A DNA stretch of 64,000 bases from Pseudomonas sp. Gutcm_11s (GCF_028649395.1 NZ_JAQSUW010000011.1:118231-182230), one strand, 5' to 3'. Counted from the first letter of the stretch, positions 15,561 to 26,254 are shown. Numbers and translations are program-made. The notes: generated by a model not told the origin, from the letters alone.

Positions 15561-18407
15561 ATGGTTCGGGTTCGCAAACTGGTGCTGGCAATTGCGGCTG
15601 CTTCCGCGCTGACCTCGGGTACGGCACATGCACTGGGACTAGGGGAAATCGACCTGCAGTCCTCGCTGAGCCAGCCGCTGGTGGCGGAAATCGAGCTGCT
15701 CGAAGTGCGCGATCTGGCGCCCAACGAAGTAATCCCCGCGCTCGCCTCGCCGGAAGAGTTCAACAAGGCAGGTGTCGATCGTCAGTATTTCCTGACCGAT
15801 CTCAAGTTCACCCCGGTCATCAAGGCCAACGGCAGGAGCGTGATTCGCATCACCTCGACCAAGCCGGTGCGCGAGCCCTACGTCAACTTCCTCGTCGAAG
15901 TGCTGTGGCCGAACGGCCGCCTGCTGCGCGAGTACACCCTGCTGCTCGATCCGCCCATGTATGCACCGACGCCGGTGGTCAGCGCCGCTCCGCGCCTGCC
16001 GGTCGCCACTGCACCGGCGCCGCGCCCGCAGACTGTTGCACCGACTCCGCGCCCGGTGACTCCGTCCGCCAGCGCTCCGGCCCGTCCGGCTGCTCCGGTC
16101 GCACCGACTCCGGCAGCCGCTCCCGCAGCTGCCAGCAAGATCGATGGCGATCAGTACAAGACCACGTCCAATGACACCTTGTGGGAAATTGCCCAGCGCA
16201 GCCGTCAGGGTGGCTCCGTGCACCAGGCCATGCTGGCCATTCAGGATCTCAACCCGGGTGCATTCCTCGACGGCAACATCAACCGCCTGAAGAGCGGTCA
16301 GGTGCTGCGCCTGCCAACCGATGCCCAGGTCAAGAACCGCAGCCAGAGCGAGGCTCTGGCTCAGGTCACCGAGCAGAACAATGCCTGGCGTGAAGGCCGT
16401 AGCCTTGCCGCCAGCACTTCGCGTCAGCTGGATGCGACCAAGCGCGACAGCGCTGGCGCTGCGCCGGCCAAGGCCGATGCCAAGGACAGCCTGAAGCTGG
16501 TGTCGGCGGACAGTGGCAAGTCCACTGCCGGCAGCGACAAGGGCAAGGGTGACAGCAAGGCACTCAGCGACCAGCTGGCCGTGACCAAGGAAAGCCTGGA
16601 CTCCAGCCGTCGCGAGAGCGAGGAGCTGAAAGGGCGCCTGGCCGATCTGCAAAGCCAGTTGGACAAGGCCCAGCGCCTGGTTGACCTGAAAGACAGTCAG
16701 CTGGCCAAGCTGCAGGCCGATCTGGCGCAGCAGGACAAGGCCGCTGTTACTGCTGCCCAGCCCGCTGCACCTGTGGCGCCTGTGGCACCGACGACTCCTG
16801 CCCAGTCGGAAGCTGCCAAGCCTGCTGCTCCGGTGGCTGATGCCAAGCCGGCCGAGGCGAAGCCCGTCGAGAAGCCGGCAACCACTGACTTCAATTACGA
16901 AGAAGGTGCGGCCAAGACCGAGCCTACCAAGCCAGCTGTCGAGGCTCCTGCCGTTCAGCCGGCCAAGCCTGTAGTTCCTCAGCCTGCCAAACCCGCAGAA
17001 GCCGCCAAGCCGGCTAAGCCTGCCAAGCCAGTCGCTCCAGCCAAAGAGCCGGAGCCGCAAGGCCTGCTCGATCAGGTCCTGGCCAACCCCATGCTGCTCG
17101 GTGCGGTAGGTGGTGGTGCGCTGTTGCTGCTGCTGGTTGGTCTGATGGTGCTGTCGCGTCGTAATGCGATGAAGGAAGCCGAGCTGCAGAGCAGTCTGAA
17201 TGGTGACTCGTCGGACAATGCCTTCGCCAGCGACATGGATCTGCAGGACGACAGTTTCGCAGGTCTCGACGACGCTGCTGACGAGACTCTGGTGCGCGAG
17301 TCCGAGGAGCGTGTTGCTCCGCAGACTGCCGACGCGCTGGGCGAGGCCGATATCTACATCGCCTACGGCAAGTTCACTCAGGCTGCCGAGCTGCTGCAGA
17401 ACGCCATCAACGATGAGCCGCAGCGCAGCGATCTGCGTCTGAAGCTGATGGAGGTGTATGCCGAGCTGGGTGATCGTGATGGCTTCGCTCGTCAAGAGCA
17501 GGAGCTGCGTGAGATCGGTGGTGCTTCCGGCGCGGTAGACCAGCTGAAGGCCAAATACCCGGCCATGGCTGCGACTGCCCTGGCTGCTGGTGGCGCGCTT
17601 GCAGCTGCCGATGATCTGGACAGTTTCAGCCTCGATGATCTGACACTGGACGAGCCTGCTGCGGCCCAGCCAGCAGCGGCTGCCGCCGATCTGGACGACT
17701 CCTTCGACCTGAGCCTGGACGACCTGGATGTAAGCCTCGACGAGCCGGTGGCCCCGGCTGCTGCGGAAGCGACTCTGGACGATCTGGAGCTGGACGCAGG
17801 TCTGGACTTCGATACTCCGGCTGCGCCGACCAGCGCTGCCGCTGATCTGGACTTCGATCTGGAGCTGGGTGCTGATAGCGCCAGTGACAGCCTGTCCCTC
17901 GGCGACGATCTGGCAGACTTCAGCCTGGATCTGGAGACTGAGAGCAAGCCGTCCGAGATCGCCGCTGAAGATGACTTCATGCTGAGCCTGGATGACGAGC
18001 CGATCACTCCGGCCGCGCCAGCTCCGAGTGCCGAGGTTGATCTGGATATGCCGGCCGACTTCGATCTGTCGCTGGCCGATGAGGCTCCTGCGGTTCCGGC
18101 TGAAGACAGCTTCGCTGCTCAACTGGATGAGGTGTCTGCAGAGCTGGATCAGCTGAGCAACGGTTTGGCCGACGAGCTGCCGGCTGCTCAGCCGGAAGCG
18201 ACTTCTTCCGCCGCAGGTCTGGACATGGATGACGACTTCGACTTCCTTTCGGGTACCGACGAAACCGCCACCAAGCTGGACTTGGCTCGTGCCTACATCG
18301 ATATGGGCGACAGTGAAGGCGCCCGCGATATCCTCGACGAAGTGATCGCCGAGGGCAGCGAAGGTCAGCAGCAGGAAGCGCGCGAGCTGATCGGCAAACT
18401 GAGTTGA
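15561..18407 (+). CDS. fimV: FimV, inner-membrane peptidoglycan-binding hub protein for type IV pili
   Basis: A 948-aa protein organising type IV pilus assembly, twitching and polar localisation. In order: signal peptide (1-24, cleavage near AHA), FimV N-terminal domain (about 25-130), Ala/Pro linker, LysM domain (about 199-254), coiled coil (about 340-400), a second Pro/Ala/Lys-rich linker, one transmembrane helix (about 510-532), and a long Asp/Glu-rich cytoplasmic region with repeated DDL-type motifs. The conserved TPR-containing C-terminus (about 895-948) follows. I placed the start at MVRVRKLV because it directly precedes the signal peptide and follows AAGGGA. Confidence 0.93.
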   Translation: MVRVRKLVLAIAAASALTSGTAHALGLGEIDLQSSLSQPLVAEIELLEVRDLAPNEVIPALASPEEFNKAGVDRQYFLTDLKFTPVIKANGRSVIRITSTKPVREPYVNFLVEVLWPNGRLLREYTLLLDPPMYAPTPVVSAAPRLPVATAPAPRPQTVAPTPRPVTPSASAPARPAAPVAPTPAAAPAAASKIDGDQYKTTSNDTLWEIAQRSRQGGSVHQAMLAIQDLNPGAFLDGNINRLKSGQVLRLPTDAQVKNRSQSEALAQVTEQNNAWREGRSLAASTSRQLDATKRDSAGAAPAKADAKDSLKLVSADSGKSTAGSDKGKGDSKALSDQLAVTKESLDSSRRESEELKGRLADLQSQLDKAQRLVDLKDSQLAKLQADLAQQDKAAVTAAQPAAPVAPVAPTTPAQSEAAKPAAPVADAKPAEAKPVEKPATTDFNYEEGAAKTEPTKPAVEAPAVQPAKPVVPQPAKPAEAAKPAKPAKPVAPAKEPEPQGLLDQVLANPMLLGAVGGGALLLLLVGLMVLSRRNAMKEAELQSSLNGDSSDNAFASDMDLQDDSFAGLDDAADETLVRESEERVAPQTADALGEADIYIAYGKFTQAAELLQNAINDEPQRSDLRLKLMEVYAELGDRDGFARQEQELREIGGASGAVDQLKAKYPAMAATALAAGGALAAADDLDSFSLDDLTLDEPAAAQPAAAAADLDDSFDLSLDDLDVSLDEPVAPAAAEATLDDLELDAGLDFDTPAAPTSAAADLDFDLELGADSASDSLSLGDDLADFSLDLETESKPSEIAAEDDFMLSLDDEPITPAAPAPSAEVDLDMPADFDLSLADEAPAVPAEDSFAAQLDEVSAELDQLSNGLADELPAAQPEATSSAAGLDMDDDFDFLSGTDETATKLDLARAYIDMGDSEGARDILDEVIAEGSEGQQQEARELIGKLS

Positions 18408-18410
18408 TTC

Positions 18411-19268
18411 ATGATTGATGCAGTATCACCAGGGGCGGCCGAAGTGGCCGCCCCTGGCGTTTTCAGAATAGCCCTCGGTATCGAGTACAAGGGCGCGCGT
18501 TATCGTGGCTGGCAGCGCCAGGATAGCGGGGTGCCGACGGTACAAGCCGCTCTGGAAAAGGCGCTGTCGCAGGTCGCGGCTGAGCCTGTCAACCTGATGT
18601 GCGCCGGGCGCACCGACGCTGGCGTGCACGCCAGTGGCCAGGTCGTGCATTTCGATACCCGCGTCGAGCGCCCCCTCAAGGCCTGGATCATGGGGGGTAA
18701 TGCGAATCTGCCTCCGGATATCAGCGTAACCTGGGCCAAGGTCATGTCGGCGGACTTCCATGCCCGCTTCAAGGCTTTCGCCAGGCGCTACCGCTATGTG
18801 ATCTACAACGACCAGATTCGCCCGGCACACATGGCCGAAGAGGTTACCTGGAATCACCGGCCGCTGGATGTGGCGCGCATGCGCGAGGCTGCTGCCTATC
18901 TGGTCGGCACCCATGACTTCACCTCGTTCCGCGCCGTGCAATGCCAGGCCAAGTCGCCGGTGAAGACCGTGCATCACCTGGAGGTGATCGAGCATGGTCG
19001 CTTCATCGTCATCGACGTGCGCGCCAATGCCTTCCTGCATCACATGGTGCGCAATTTTGCTGGCGTGCTGATGACCATCGGTGCAGGTGAGCGCGAGCCG
19101 GGCTGGATAAGCGAAGTGCTCGAGGCTCGTGATCGGCGTGCGGGGGGCGTGACCGCACACCCTTACGGTCTGTACCTGATACAGGTGGAGTATCCGCAGG
19201 AGTTCGAGTTGCCGCAGCGCTACTTGGGTCCGCATTTCCTTTCTGCATTGCCGCAAAGCTTCGGCTGA
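18411..19268 (+). CDS. truA: tRNA pseudouridine(38-40) synthase
   Basis: Converts uridines 38-40 of tRNA anticodon stems to pseudouridine. The catalytic Asp69 lies in CAGRTDAGVHASGQ. RYRYVIYN and FLHHMVRNFAG are further family motifs. Length is 285 aa from this ATG. The conserved domain begins only at about residue 18 (FRIALGIEYKG). The DNA for residues 7-16 forms a perfect 12-bp hairpin, so the true start may lie downstream, or the hairpin lies within the coding region. No ATG or GTG is evident right at the domain edge, so I keep the upstream ATG with reduced certainty in the exact start. Confidence 0.9.
   Translation: MIDAVSPGAAEVAAPGVFRIALGIEYKGARYRGWQRQDSGVPTVQAALEKALSQVAAEPVNLMCAGRTDAGVHASGQVVHFDTRVERPLKAWIMGGNANLPPDISVTWAKVMSADFHARFKAFARRYRYVIYNDQIRPAHMAEEVTWNHRPLDVARMREAAAYLVGTHDFTSFRAVQCQAKSPVKTVHHLEVIEHGRFIVIDVRANAFLHHMVRNFAGVLMTIGAGEREPGWISEVLEARDRRAGGVTAHPYGLYLIQVEYPQEFELPQRYLGPHFLSALPQSFG
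18429..18463 (+). terminator. Terminator-like hairpin overlapping the 5' end of truA
   Basis: CCAGGGGCGGCC (18429-18440) pairs perfectly with GGCCGCCCCTGG (18446-18457) over a GAAGT loop, followed by CGTTTTC. It starts 22 bp after the fimV stop, a natural terminator position, yet lies inside the annotated truA frame. Confidence 0.6.
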
Positions 19269-19324
19269 AACTGCATCGCGGCTTTGCTACCATCGATTTT
19301 TAGTTTCCAGAAGGTGCCTGCACG

Positions 19325-19945
19325 TTGACAGCCGTTCGCGTCAAAATCTGCGGAATCACTCGGGTTGAGGATGCCCTGGCTGCCGTTGCGGCTGGCGCCG
19401 ACGCCATTGGCCTGGTGTTCTACGCCAAGAGTCCCAGGGCGGTCGATGTCGAGCAGGCGAGCACCATTCTTGCCGCGCTGCCGCCGTTCGTGACCACGGT
19501 GGGATTGTTCGTCGATGTGCAGCGTGCCGAGCTGGAACGCATTCTGGCCCGTGTACCGCTGGACCTCCTGCAGTTCCATGGCGACGAGTCTGTGCAGGAG
19601 TGTGAGGGTTTCAATCGGCCCTACATCAAGGCTCTGCGAGTCAAGGCTGGCGACGATGTCGCTGCTCAGGTGGATGCGTATCCAAGTGCCCAGGGCATTC
19701 TGCTGGATACCTATGTCGAGGGCGTTCCTGGCGGAACCGGAGAGGCTTTCGACTGGTCTCTGGTGCCACGGACATTGAGCAAGCCCGTGATTCTGGCGGG
19801 TGGCCTGCGTCCGGACAACGTCGCCGGGGCGGTGGCCCAGGTGCGTCCCTATGCGGTGGATGTCAGTGGTGGGGTCGAGGCGAGCAAAGGCATCAAGGAT
19901 GCGGAAAAGATTGGCGCGTTCATTCGCGCGGCGCGTGGCGTTTGA
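19325..19945 (+). CDS. trpF: Phosphoribosylanthranilate isomerase
   Basis: Tryptophan pathway enzyme (Amadori rearrangement of PRA to CdRP), a 206-aa TIM barrel. The N-terminal VKICGITR holds the catalytic Cys, and the C-terminal half has the phosphate loop [11 protein letters not shown] and a catalytic Asp in VDVSGG. The start is TTG: no in-frame ATG precedes the conserved strand, and AGAAGG lies about ten bases upstream. TTG initiation may keep expression low. It stands apart from other trp genes, as is usual in pseudomonads. Confidence 0.93.
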   Translation: MTAVRVKICGITRVEDALAAVAAGADAIGLVFYAKSPRAVDVEQASTILAALPPFVTTVGLFVDVQRAELERILARVPLDLLQFHGDESVQECEGFNRPYIKALRVKAGDDVAAQVDAYPSAQGILLDTYVEGVPGGTGEAFDWSLVPRTLSKPVILAGGLRPDNVAGAVAQVRPYAVDVSGGVEASKGIKDAEKIGAFIRAARGV

Positions 19946-20073
19946 TGTGACGACGAGCGGATGCCTGCCGTCCATAAGCCATTGCCCCGGCCGGAGGGTG
20001 GCGATAGCTGCGCCTGGCCTGAATCAGATTCGCTTGGGCCCTTGAGGGCCCTGCAACAGCTACGGAGATAAGC

Positions 20074-20949
20074 ATGAGCAACTGGCTGAGAGAAAAACTG
20101 ATCCCCTCGATCATGCGTTCCGAGGTCAAGAAGAGTTCGGTCCCGGAAGGGCTCTGGCACAAGTGCCCGTCCTGCGACGCCGTGCTCTATCGTCCAGAGC
20201 TGGAAAAGACCCTGGACGTCTGCCCCAAGTGCAACCACCACATGCGCATCGATGCGCGCGCTCGCCTGGACCTGTTCCTCGACGAGGACGGTCGTGAGGA
20301 GCTGGGCGCCGAGCTGGAGCCGGTGGATCGCCTGAAATTCCGCGACAGCAAGAAGTACAAGGATCGCCTCACCAGCGCGCAGAAAGAGACTGGCGAGAAA
20401 GACGCGCTGATCTCCATGAGCGGCAAGCTGCAGGGCATGCCTGTGGTCGCCTGTGCGTTCGAATTCAGCTTCATGGGCGGCTCCATGGGCGCCGTGGTCG
20501 GTGAGCGCTTCGTACGTGCCGCCAACGTGGCCCTGGAAAAACGCTGCCCGCTGGTGTGCTTCGCCGCCTCTGGTGGCGCGCGCATGCAGGAGGCACTGAT
20601 CTCGCTGATGCAGATGGCTAAGACCAGCGCCGTTCTGGCCCGCCTGCGCGAGGAGGGTATTCCGTTTATCTCCGTGCTGACCGACCCTGTCTATGGTGGC
20701 GTTTCCGCCAGCCTGGCCATGCTCGGTGACGTCATCGTCGCCGAACCGCGCGCCCTGATCGGCTTCGCCGGCCCGCGGGTAATCGAGCAGACCGTGCGCG
20801 AGAAACTGCCGGAAGGCTTCCAGCGCAGTGAATTCCTGCTGGAGCACGGCGCCATCGACATGATCATCCACCGCAAGGATCTGCGTCCGCGCCTGGCACG
20901 CCTGCTGGCACAACTGCAGCACCTGCCCACCCCAGCGGCCACTGCATGA
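20074..20949 (+). CDS. accD: Acetyl-CoA carboxylase carboxyltransferase, beta subunit
   Basis: Beta half of the carboxyltransferase that forms malonyl-CoA for fatty-acid synthesis. It has 291 aa with the N-terminal four-cysteine zinc ribbon (Cys31, Cys34, Cys50, Cys53), which distinguishes it from other carboxylases. The crotonase-fold core has FMGGSMG and the oxyanion-type loops [10 protein letters not shown] and [15 protein letters not shown] precedes the ATG. The final ATGA overlaps the folC start, so the two are translationally coupled. Confidence 0.95.
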   Translation: MSNWLREKLIPSIMRSEVKKSSVPEGLWHKCPSCDAVLYRPELEKTLDVCPKCNHHMRIDARARLDLFLDEDGREELGAELEPVDRLKFRDSKKYKDRLTSAQKETGEKDALISMSGKLQGMPVVACAFEFSFMGGSMGAVVGERFVRAANVALEKRCPLVCFAASGGARMQEALISLMQMAKTSAVLARLREEGIPFISVLTDPVYGGVSASLAMLGDVIVAEPRALIGFAGPRVIEQTVREKLPEGFQRSEFLLEHGAIDMIIHRKDLRPRLARLLAQLQHLPTPAATA

Positions 20950-22244
20950 GTCGATCCCTTGCCGACTGGCTGAGTTATCTGGAGCAGCTGCACCCCAGTG
21001 CCATCGATATGGGCCTGGAGCGTTCGCGCGAGGTTGCTCGCCGGCTTGGCTTGGGTAAGCCGGCACCGCTGGTGGTCACCGTCACCGGTACCAATGGCAA
21101 GGGTTCTACCTGCGCTTTCCTGGCGTCCCTGCTACGTGAGCAGGGGCTCAAGGTCGGCGTCTACAGCTCGCCGCATCTGCTGCGTTACAACGAGCGGGTT
21201 CAGCTGCAGGGGCGCGACGCTTCCGACGAGGAGCTTTGCGCAGCCTTCGAGGCCGTTGAGGCTGGGCGCGGCGAAATATCCCTGACCTATTTCGAGATGG
21301 GCACCCTGGCAGCGTTCTGGCTGTTCGAGAGGGCCGGGCTGGATGCCGTGGTTCTGGAAGTCGGCCTGGGTGGCCGTCTCGATGCGGTCAACCTGGTCGA
21401 CGCCGACCTGGCACTTGTCACCAGCATCGGCCTGGATCACGCCGACTGGCTGGGTGATACCCGCGAGTCCGTGGCCTTCGAGAAGGCCGGCATTCTGCGT
21501 CAGGGCAAGCCGGCCCTGTGCGGCGATCTGGAGCCTCCGCTGCCGCTGCTGCAGAAAGTTGCGGAGCTGGACTGCCCGCTGTTCCTGCGCGGTCGCGATT
21601 ACGACCTGACGGTGGGCGAGGGTGGTTGGCACTGGCGCGGTCTGACTGCCGAGGGGCGGTTGCTGGAGCTGCATGATCTGCCGCTTCTGGATCTGCCGAT
21701 GGAAAACGCGGCCCTCGCCCTGCAGGCATACGCGGTGCTGGACTTGCCCTGGCAGCCCGAGCGTCTGGCCCAGGCGCTGCGCGCTACTGCTGTCACCGGG
21801 CGCCTGGATCGCCGCCAGTTGAACTGGCAGGGCAGGGCGCTGAACCTTCTTCTCGATGTTGGGCACAACCCGCATGCCGCCGAGTACCTCGCGGCGCGCC
21901 TGGCTGCTCGGCCGCTTGAGGGGCGCCGGCTGGCGGTCTTCGGGCTGCTGGCGGATAAGGACCTGCCAGGGGTGCTGGCGCCGCTGCAACTGGATATTCA
22001 GAGCTGGGCCGTGGCGCCGCTGGATAGCCCGCGTGCGCGTCCGGCTGGCGAACTAGAGGCAGCGTTGCACAATCTCGGCGCCGATGTGCGCGCCTGCTCC
22101 AGCGTCGGGGAGGCATTGCTGGTACAGTGCGGTCTGGCGAGCGAGGATGACGAGATTCTCGTGTTCGGATCTTTCTATTGCGTGGCCGAGGCCCTGGAGT
22201 GGCTTGGCCAACAGGCGGAGGCAGGTAATGGCAGTGCTGGATAA
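20946..22244 (+). CDS. folC: Bifunctional folylpolyglutamate / dihydrofolate synthase
   Basis: Adds glutamate to dihydropteroate and tetrahydrofolates in the cytoplasm. It has 432 aa, a Mur-ligase-like fold with P-loop [12 protein letters not shown] near residue 50, and the family motif [12 protein letters not shown]. The C-terminal domain contains DVGHNPHAA. It overlaps accD by four bases and the next gene by 17 bases, a compact operon pattern. Confidence 0.95.
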   Translation: MSRSLADWLSYLEQLHPSAIDMGLERSREVARRLGLGKPAPLVVTVTGTNGKGSTCAFLASLLREQGLKVGVYSSPHLLRYNERVQLQGRDASDEELCAAFEAVEAGRGEISLTYFEMGTLAAFWLFERAGLDAVVLEVGLGGRLDAVNLVDADLALVTSIGLDHADWLGDTRESVAFEKAGILRQGKPALCGDLEPPLPLLQKVAELDCPLFLRGRDYDLTVGEGGWHWRGLTAEGRLLELHDLPLLDLPMENAALALQAYAVLDLPWQPERLAQALRATAVTGRLDRRQLNWQGRALNLLLDVGHNPHAAEYLAARLAARPLEGRRLAVFGLLADKDLPGVLAPLQLDIQSWAVAPLDSPRARPAGELEAALHNLGADVRACSSVGEALLVQCGLASEDDEILVFGSFYCVAEALEWLGQQAEAGNGSAG

Positions 22245-22830
22245 GGGGCTCAAGCAGCGGATCGTCGGCGCACTGGTGCTGGTGGCGCTGGCGGTGATCT
22301 TCCTGCCCATGCTGTTTTCCCGCGAGGACGAGCTGCGCCAGGTAGTCGTCGACGCTCCGGCCATGCCGGACAAGCCGAGCATGCCCGAGGTGGCATTGGA
22401 CCCGGTAGTCGTGCCGGAGCCGGTGGCCGAGGACGAGGTGCCGCCGGTCGAGCCGGTACCGCAGACTCCCAGCGAGCCGATTGCCACGCCGAGCCAGCCA
22501 GTACAGCCGGCCCAGGTTCAGGTCGAGGCACCGAAGCCTGCGGCGGCCGCCGCCGAGCAGAAGCCGGTCAGTGGTCTGGACGCCAACAACCTGCCGATCA
22601 GTTGGTCGGTGCAGTTGGCCAGCCTGTCCAGTCGCGCCGGTGCCGAGAAGCTGCAGCAGACTCTGCGCAGCAGTGGCTACAACGCCTATATCCGCAGTTT
22701 CGATGGTATGAACCGGGTCTTCGTCGGCCCGGTGATCGAACGCGCCGAGGCCGATCGCCTGCGTGACCTGCTCAACCGTCAGCAGAATCTCAAGGGTTTC
22801 GTGGTGCGCTTCCAGCCGGAAAACGGCTGA
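22228..22830 (+). CDS. SPOR-domain membrane protein (DedD-like)
   Basis: A 200-aa bitopic inner-membrane protein. A transmembrane helix lies at about residues 11-30 (IVGALVLVALAVIFLPML), followed by a Pro/Val/Glu-rich periplasmic linker and a C-terminal SPOR domain (about 125-200) that binds denuded septal peptidoglycan. DedD-type proteins act in cell division, and folC-dedD-cvpA-purF is a classic order. GGAGGCAGG just before the ATG decides the start inside the folC 3' end. Confidence 0.9.
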   Translation: MAVLDKGLKQRIVGALVLVALAVIFLPMLFSREDELRQVVVDAPAMPDKPSMPEVALDPVVVPEPVAEDEVPPVEPVPQTPSEPIATPSQPVQPAQVQVEAPKPAAAAAEQKPVSGLDANNLPISWSVQLASLSSRAGAEKLQQTLRSSGYNAYIRSFDGMNRVFVGPVIERAEADRLRDLLNRQQNLKGFVVRFQPENG

Positions 22831-22922
22831 TTCCCTCTATCACGGCCATATAGCGCCCCCGGCTTACCCGGCCGGGTCCGCTCTGTTAGAATTCGCCGCC
22901 TTTCCCGTCTGTAGGCAGCAAC

Positions 22923-23486
22923 GTGGCATTCACTTGGGTCGATTGGGCGATCATCGCCGTCATCGCCATCTCCAGCTTGATCAGCCTGCGCCGCGGCTTC
23001 TTCAAGGAGGCCCTGTCGCTGCTGACCTGGATCATCGCCGGTGTAGTCGCCTGGATGTTCGGTGGCGCCCTCTCGCAGCACCTGACGGACTTCATCGATA
23101 CGCCGTCGATGCGTGTTATCGCGGCCTGCGCCATTCTCTTCGTCGTGACCCTGCTGGTCGGGGCACTGATCAATTTCCTCATCGGTGAGCTGATCCGGGT
23201 AACCGGCCTGTCGGGCACCGATCGTTTTCTCGGCATGGTCTTCGGCGCGGCGCGCGGGGCTTTGCTGGTGGTAGTGCTGGTAGGGCTGGTGAGCCTGGCG
23301 CCGGTACAGCAGGATCAGTGGTGGCAGCAGTCGACCCTGCTGCCGCATTTTCTGATGGTGGCGGACTGGTCCAAGAACCTGATTCTGAGCCTGACCAGCC
23401 AATGGCTTGCCAGCGGCATCACGGATACACCCGGATTGCCGTTCAAGGAGGTTCTCTCGCAGCCTAAACTGCCTGAGAGCCTGTAG
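22923..23486 (+). CDS. cvpA: CvpA family inner-membrane protein
   Basis: A 187-aa polytopic protein with about four hydrophobic helices (near residues 6-22, 28-48, 64-85, 100-122). It has the CvpA signature with [10 protein letters not shown] after helix one. The name comes from colicin V production; the general function is uncertain. The start is GTG at the family's usual N-terminus (AFTWVDW). It directly precedes purF, as in many gammaproteobacteria. Confidence 0.9.
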   Translation: MAFTWVDWAIIAVIAISSLISLRRGFFKEALSLLTWIIAGVVAWMFGGALSQHLTDFIDTPSMRVIAACAILFVVTLLVGALINFLIGELIRVTGLSGTDRFLGMVFGAARGALLVVVLVGLVSLAPVQQDQWWQQSTLLPHFLMVADWSKNLILSLTSQWLASGITDTPGLPFKEVLSQPKLPESL

Positions 23487-23518
23487 TTTCCCGATTCACA
23501 TCACAGAGGTTGCGTCAC

Positions 23519-25024
23519 ATGTGCGGCATCGTCGGTATCGTCGGTAAGTCCAACGTCAATCAGTCCCTGTATGACGCCCTTACCGTGCTCCAACATCGCG
23601 GCCAGGACGCTGCCGGCATCGTTACCAGCCACGGCGGTCGTCTGTTCCTGCGCAAGGACAACGGCCTGGTGCGCGATGTCTTCCAGCAGCGCCACATGCA
23701 ACGCCTGGTCGGCAACGTCGGCATCGGTCACGTGCGCTATCCCACTGCCGGCAGCTCCAGCTCCGCTGAGGCGCAGCCGTTCTACGTCAACTCGCCGTAC
23801 GGCATCACCCTGGCGCACAACGGCAACCTGACCAACGTCGAGCAGCTGTCGCGCGAGATCTACGAATCCGATCTGCGCCACGTGAACACCAATTCCGATT
23901 CGGAAGTGCTGCTCAACGTGTTCGCCCACGAGCTGGCGGTGCGCAACAAGCTGCAGCCCACCGAGGAAGACGTGTTCGCTGCCGTCGCCGGTGTGCACGC
24001 CCGTTGCCGTGGCGGCTACGCCGTGGTGGCGATGATCACCGGTTACGGCGTGGTCGGTTTCCGCGACCCGCATGCGATCCGCCCGATCGTCTTCGGCCAG
24101 CGTCACACCGACGAGGGCGTGGAGTACATGATCGCCTCCGAGAGCGTTTCCCTCGACGTGCTCGGCTTCAGCCTGATCCGCGACCTGGCCCCGGGCGAAG
24201 CGGTGTACATCACCGAAGACGGCAAGCTGCACACCCGCCAATGCGCGCAGAATCCGCAGCTCAAGCCGTGCATCTTCGAGCACGTTTACCTGGCCCGCCC
24301 TGACTCGATCATGGACGGCGTCTCGGTGTACAAGGCGCGCCTGCGCATGGGCGAGAAGCTGGCCGAGAAAATCCAGCGCGAGCGCCCGGATCACGACATC
24401 GATGTGGTCATCCCGATTCCGGATACCAGCCGTACTTCCGCCCTGGAGCTGGCCAACCAGCTGGGCGTGAAGTTCCGTGAGGGCTTCGTCAAGAACCGCT
24501 ACATCGGTCGTACCTTCATCATGCCCGGCCAGGCCGCACGCAAGAAATCGGTGCGCCAGAAGCTCAACGCCATCGACCTGGAGTTCCGCGGCAAGAACGT
24601 GATGCTGGTCGACGACTCCATCGTGCGCGGCACCACCTGCAAGCAGATCATCCAGATGGCCCGCGAAGCCGGCGCCAAGAATGTCTACTTCTGCTCGGCG
24701 GCCCCGGCTGTGCGCTACCCGAACGTGTACGGCATCGACATGCCGAGCGCCCACGAGCTGATCGCCCATGGCCGCAGCACCGAGGAAGTGGCCGAGCTGA
24801 TCGGCGCCGATTGGCTGATCTACCAGGACCTGGAAGACCTGAAAGAGGCGGTCGGTGGTGGCAAGATCAAGATCGAGCACTTCGATTGCGCAGTGTTCGA
24901 CGGCCAGTACGTGACCGGTGACGTCAACGAGCACTACCTGAACAAGATCGAACAGGCCCGCAACGATGCGGCCAAGGCGGGCAGCCCGACTGTCAGCGCC
25001 ATCATCGATCTGCACAACGACTGA
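23519..25024 (+). CDS. purF: Amidophosphoribosyltransferase
   Basis: First committed step of purine synthesis: PRPP plus glutamine to phosphoribosylamine. It is a 501-aa class II glutamine amidotransferase. The N-terminal CGIVGI makes Cys2 the nucleophile after Met removal, which fixes the start at 23519 rather than at an upstream TTG. The C-terminal phosphoribosyltransferase domain has the PRPP loop [18 protein letters not shown] sits nine bases before the ATG. Confidence 0.95.
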   Translation: MCGIVGIVGKSNVNQSLYDALTVLQHRGQDAAGIVTSHGGRLFLRKDNGLVRDVFQQRHMQRLVGNVGIGHVRYPTAGSSSSAEAQPFYVNSPYGITLAHNGNLTNVEQLSREIYESDLRHVNTNSDSEVLLNVFAHELAVRNKLQPTEEDVFAAVAGVHARCRGGYAVVAMITGYGVVGFRDPHAIRPIVFGQRHTDEGVEYMIASESVSLDVLGFSLIRDLAPGEAVYITEDGKLHTRQCAQNPQLKPCIFEHVYLARPDSIMDGVSVYKARLRMGEKLAEKIQRERPDHDIDVVIPIPDTSRTSALELANQLGVKFREGFVKNRYIGRTFIMPGQAARKKSVRQKLNAIDLEFRGKNVMLVDDSIVRGTTCKQIIQMAREAGAKNVYFCSAAPAVRYPNVYGIDMPSAHELIAHGRSTEEVAELIGADWLIYQDLEDLKEAVGGGKIKIEHFDCAVFDGQYVTGDVNEHYLNKIEQARNDAAKAGSPTVSAIIDLHND

Positions 25025-25038
25025 GCAGGGGAGCTGCC

Positions 25039-26250
25039 ATGAGTCAGGATTGGGAAGCCGGCAGGCTGGATAGCGACCTCGAGGGCGTTGGCTTCGACAC
25101 CCTGGCGGTGCGTGCCGGCCAGCGTCGTGGGCCTGAGGGCGAGCATGGCGAGGCCATGTTCCTCACCTCCAGCTATGTGTTCCGCAGCGCCGCCGACGCC
25201 GCCGCGCGTTTCGCCGGCGAGCAGCCGGGCAACGTCTACTCGCGCTACACCAACCCGACCGTGCGTGCCTTCGAGGAGCGCATCGCCGCTCTGGAAGGCG
25301 CCGAGCAGGCAGTGGCGACCGCCTCCGGCATGGCTGCCATTCTGGCCATCGTCATGAGCCTGTGCAGTTCCGGCGACCACGTGCTGGTGTCGCGCAGCGT
25401 GTTCGGCTCGACCATCAGCCTGTTCGAGAAGTACCTCAAGCGTTTCGGCATCGAGGTGGACTATCCGCCGCTGTCGGATCTGAGCGCCTGGGAAGCGGCC
25501 TTCAAGCCCAATACCAAGCTGCTGTTCGTCGAGTCGCCGTCCAATCCGCTGGCCGAGCTGGTGGACATCGCCGCGCTGGCCGAGATCGCTCACGCCCATG
25601 GCGCGCTGCTGGCGGTGGACAACTGCTTCTGTACTCCGGCTCTGCAGCAACCGCTGAAAATGGGTGCCGATATCGTCATGCACTCGGCGACCAAGTACAT
25701 CGACGGCCAGGGCCGTGGCCTGGGCGGCGTGGTCGCCGGGCGCAAGGCGCAGATGGAGCTGGTGGTCGGTTTCCTGCGTACTGCGGGCCCGACCCTCAGC
25801 CCGTTCAACGCCTGGATGTTCCTCAAGGGCCTGGAGACCCTGCGTGTGCGCATGCAGGCGCAGAGCGCCAGCGCCATGCAGCTGGCCCAGTGGCTGGAAG
25901 GGCAGGCGGGGATCGACAAGGTCTACTACTCCGGCCTGGCTAGTCACCCGCAGCATGAGCTGGCCAAGCGCCAACAGAGTGCCTTTGGCGCGGTGCTGAG
26001 CTTCGAGGTCGAGGGTGGCAAGGAGGCGGCCTGGCGTTTTATCGACGCCACTCGGGTCATTTCCATCACCACCAACCTGGGCGATACCAAGACCACCATC
26101 GCCCACCCGGCGACCACTTCCCATGGCCGTCTGTCGCCGCAGGAGCGGGCCAATGCCGGCATCCGCGACAACCTGATCCGGGTTGCGGTGGGGCTGGAGG
26201 ACATCGCCGACCTCAAGGCCGATCTGGCCCGCGGGTTGGCCGCGCTCTGA
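25039..26250 (+). CDS. metZ: O-succinylhomoserine sulfhydrylase
   Basis: PLP enzyme that makes homocysteine directly from O-succinylhomoserine and sulfide, the usual methionine route in Pseudomonas. It is a 403-aa Cys/Met-metabolism fold-type I protein. The Schiff-base residue is Lys219 in HSATKYIDG, with SRYTNPT and ATASGMAAI upstream. It starts 14 bp after purF and is followed by a bidirectional terminator. Cystathionine gamma-synthase is a related alternative, but the purF-metZ context favours this call. Confidence 0.92.
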   Translation: MSQDWEAGRLDSDLEGVGFDTLAVRAGQRRGPEGEHGEAMFLTSSYVFRSAADAAARFAGEQPGNVYSRYTNPTVRAFEERIAALEGAEQAVATASGMAAILAIVMSLCSSGDHVLVSRSVFGSTISLFEKYLKRFGIEVDYPPLSDLSAWEAAFKPNTKLLFVESPSNPLAELVDIAALAEIAHAHGALLAVDNCFCTPALQQPLKMGADIVMHSATKYIDGQGRGLGGVVAGRKAQMELVVGFLRTAGPTLSPFNAWMFLKGLETLRVRMQAQSASAMQLAQWLEGQAGIDKVYYSGLASHPQHELAKRQQSAFGAVLSFEVEGGKEAAWRFIDATRVISITTNLGDTKTTIAHPATTSHGRLSPQERANAGIRDNLIRVAVGLEDIADLKADLARGLAAL

Positions 26251-26254
26251 AACG

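Noticed and set aside
16900..17060. Possible tandem repeat in the fimV linker
   Set aside because: It is low-complexity Pro/Ala/Lys coding sequence typical of FimV linkers, not a precise DNA repeat.
15639..18122. Minus-strand frame of over 800 codons opposite fimV
   Set aside because: Low-complexity antisense reading of the fimV Ala/Pro/Asp-rich repeats; no homology or start signal.
20036..20051. GGGCCC-TTGA-GGGCCC upstream of accD considered as a terminator of trpF
   Set aside because: Short stem and no T-tract; it may affect the accD leader but cannot be called a terminator.
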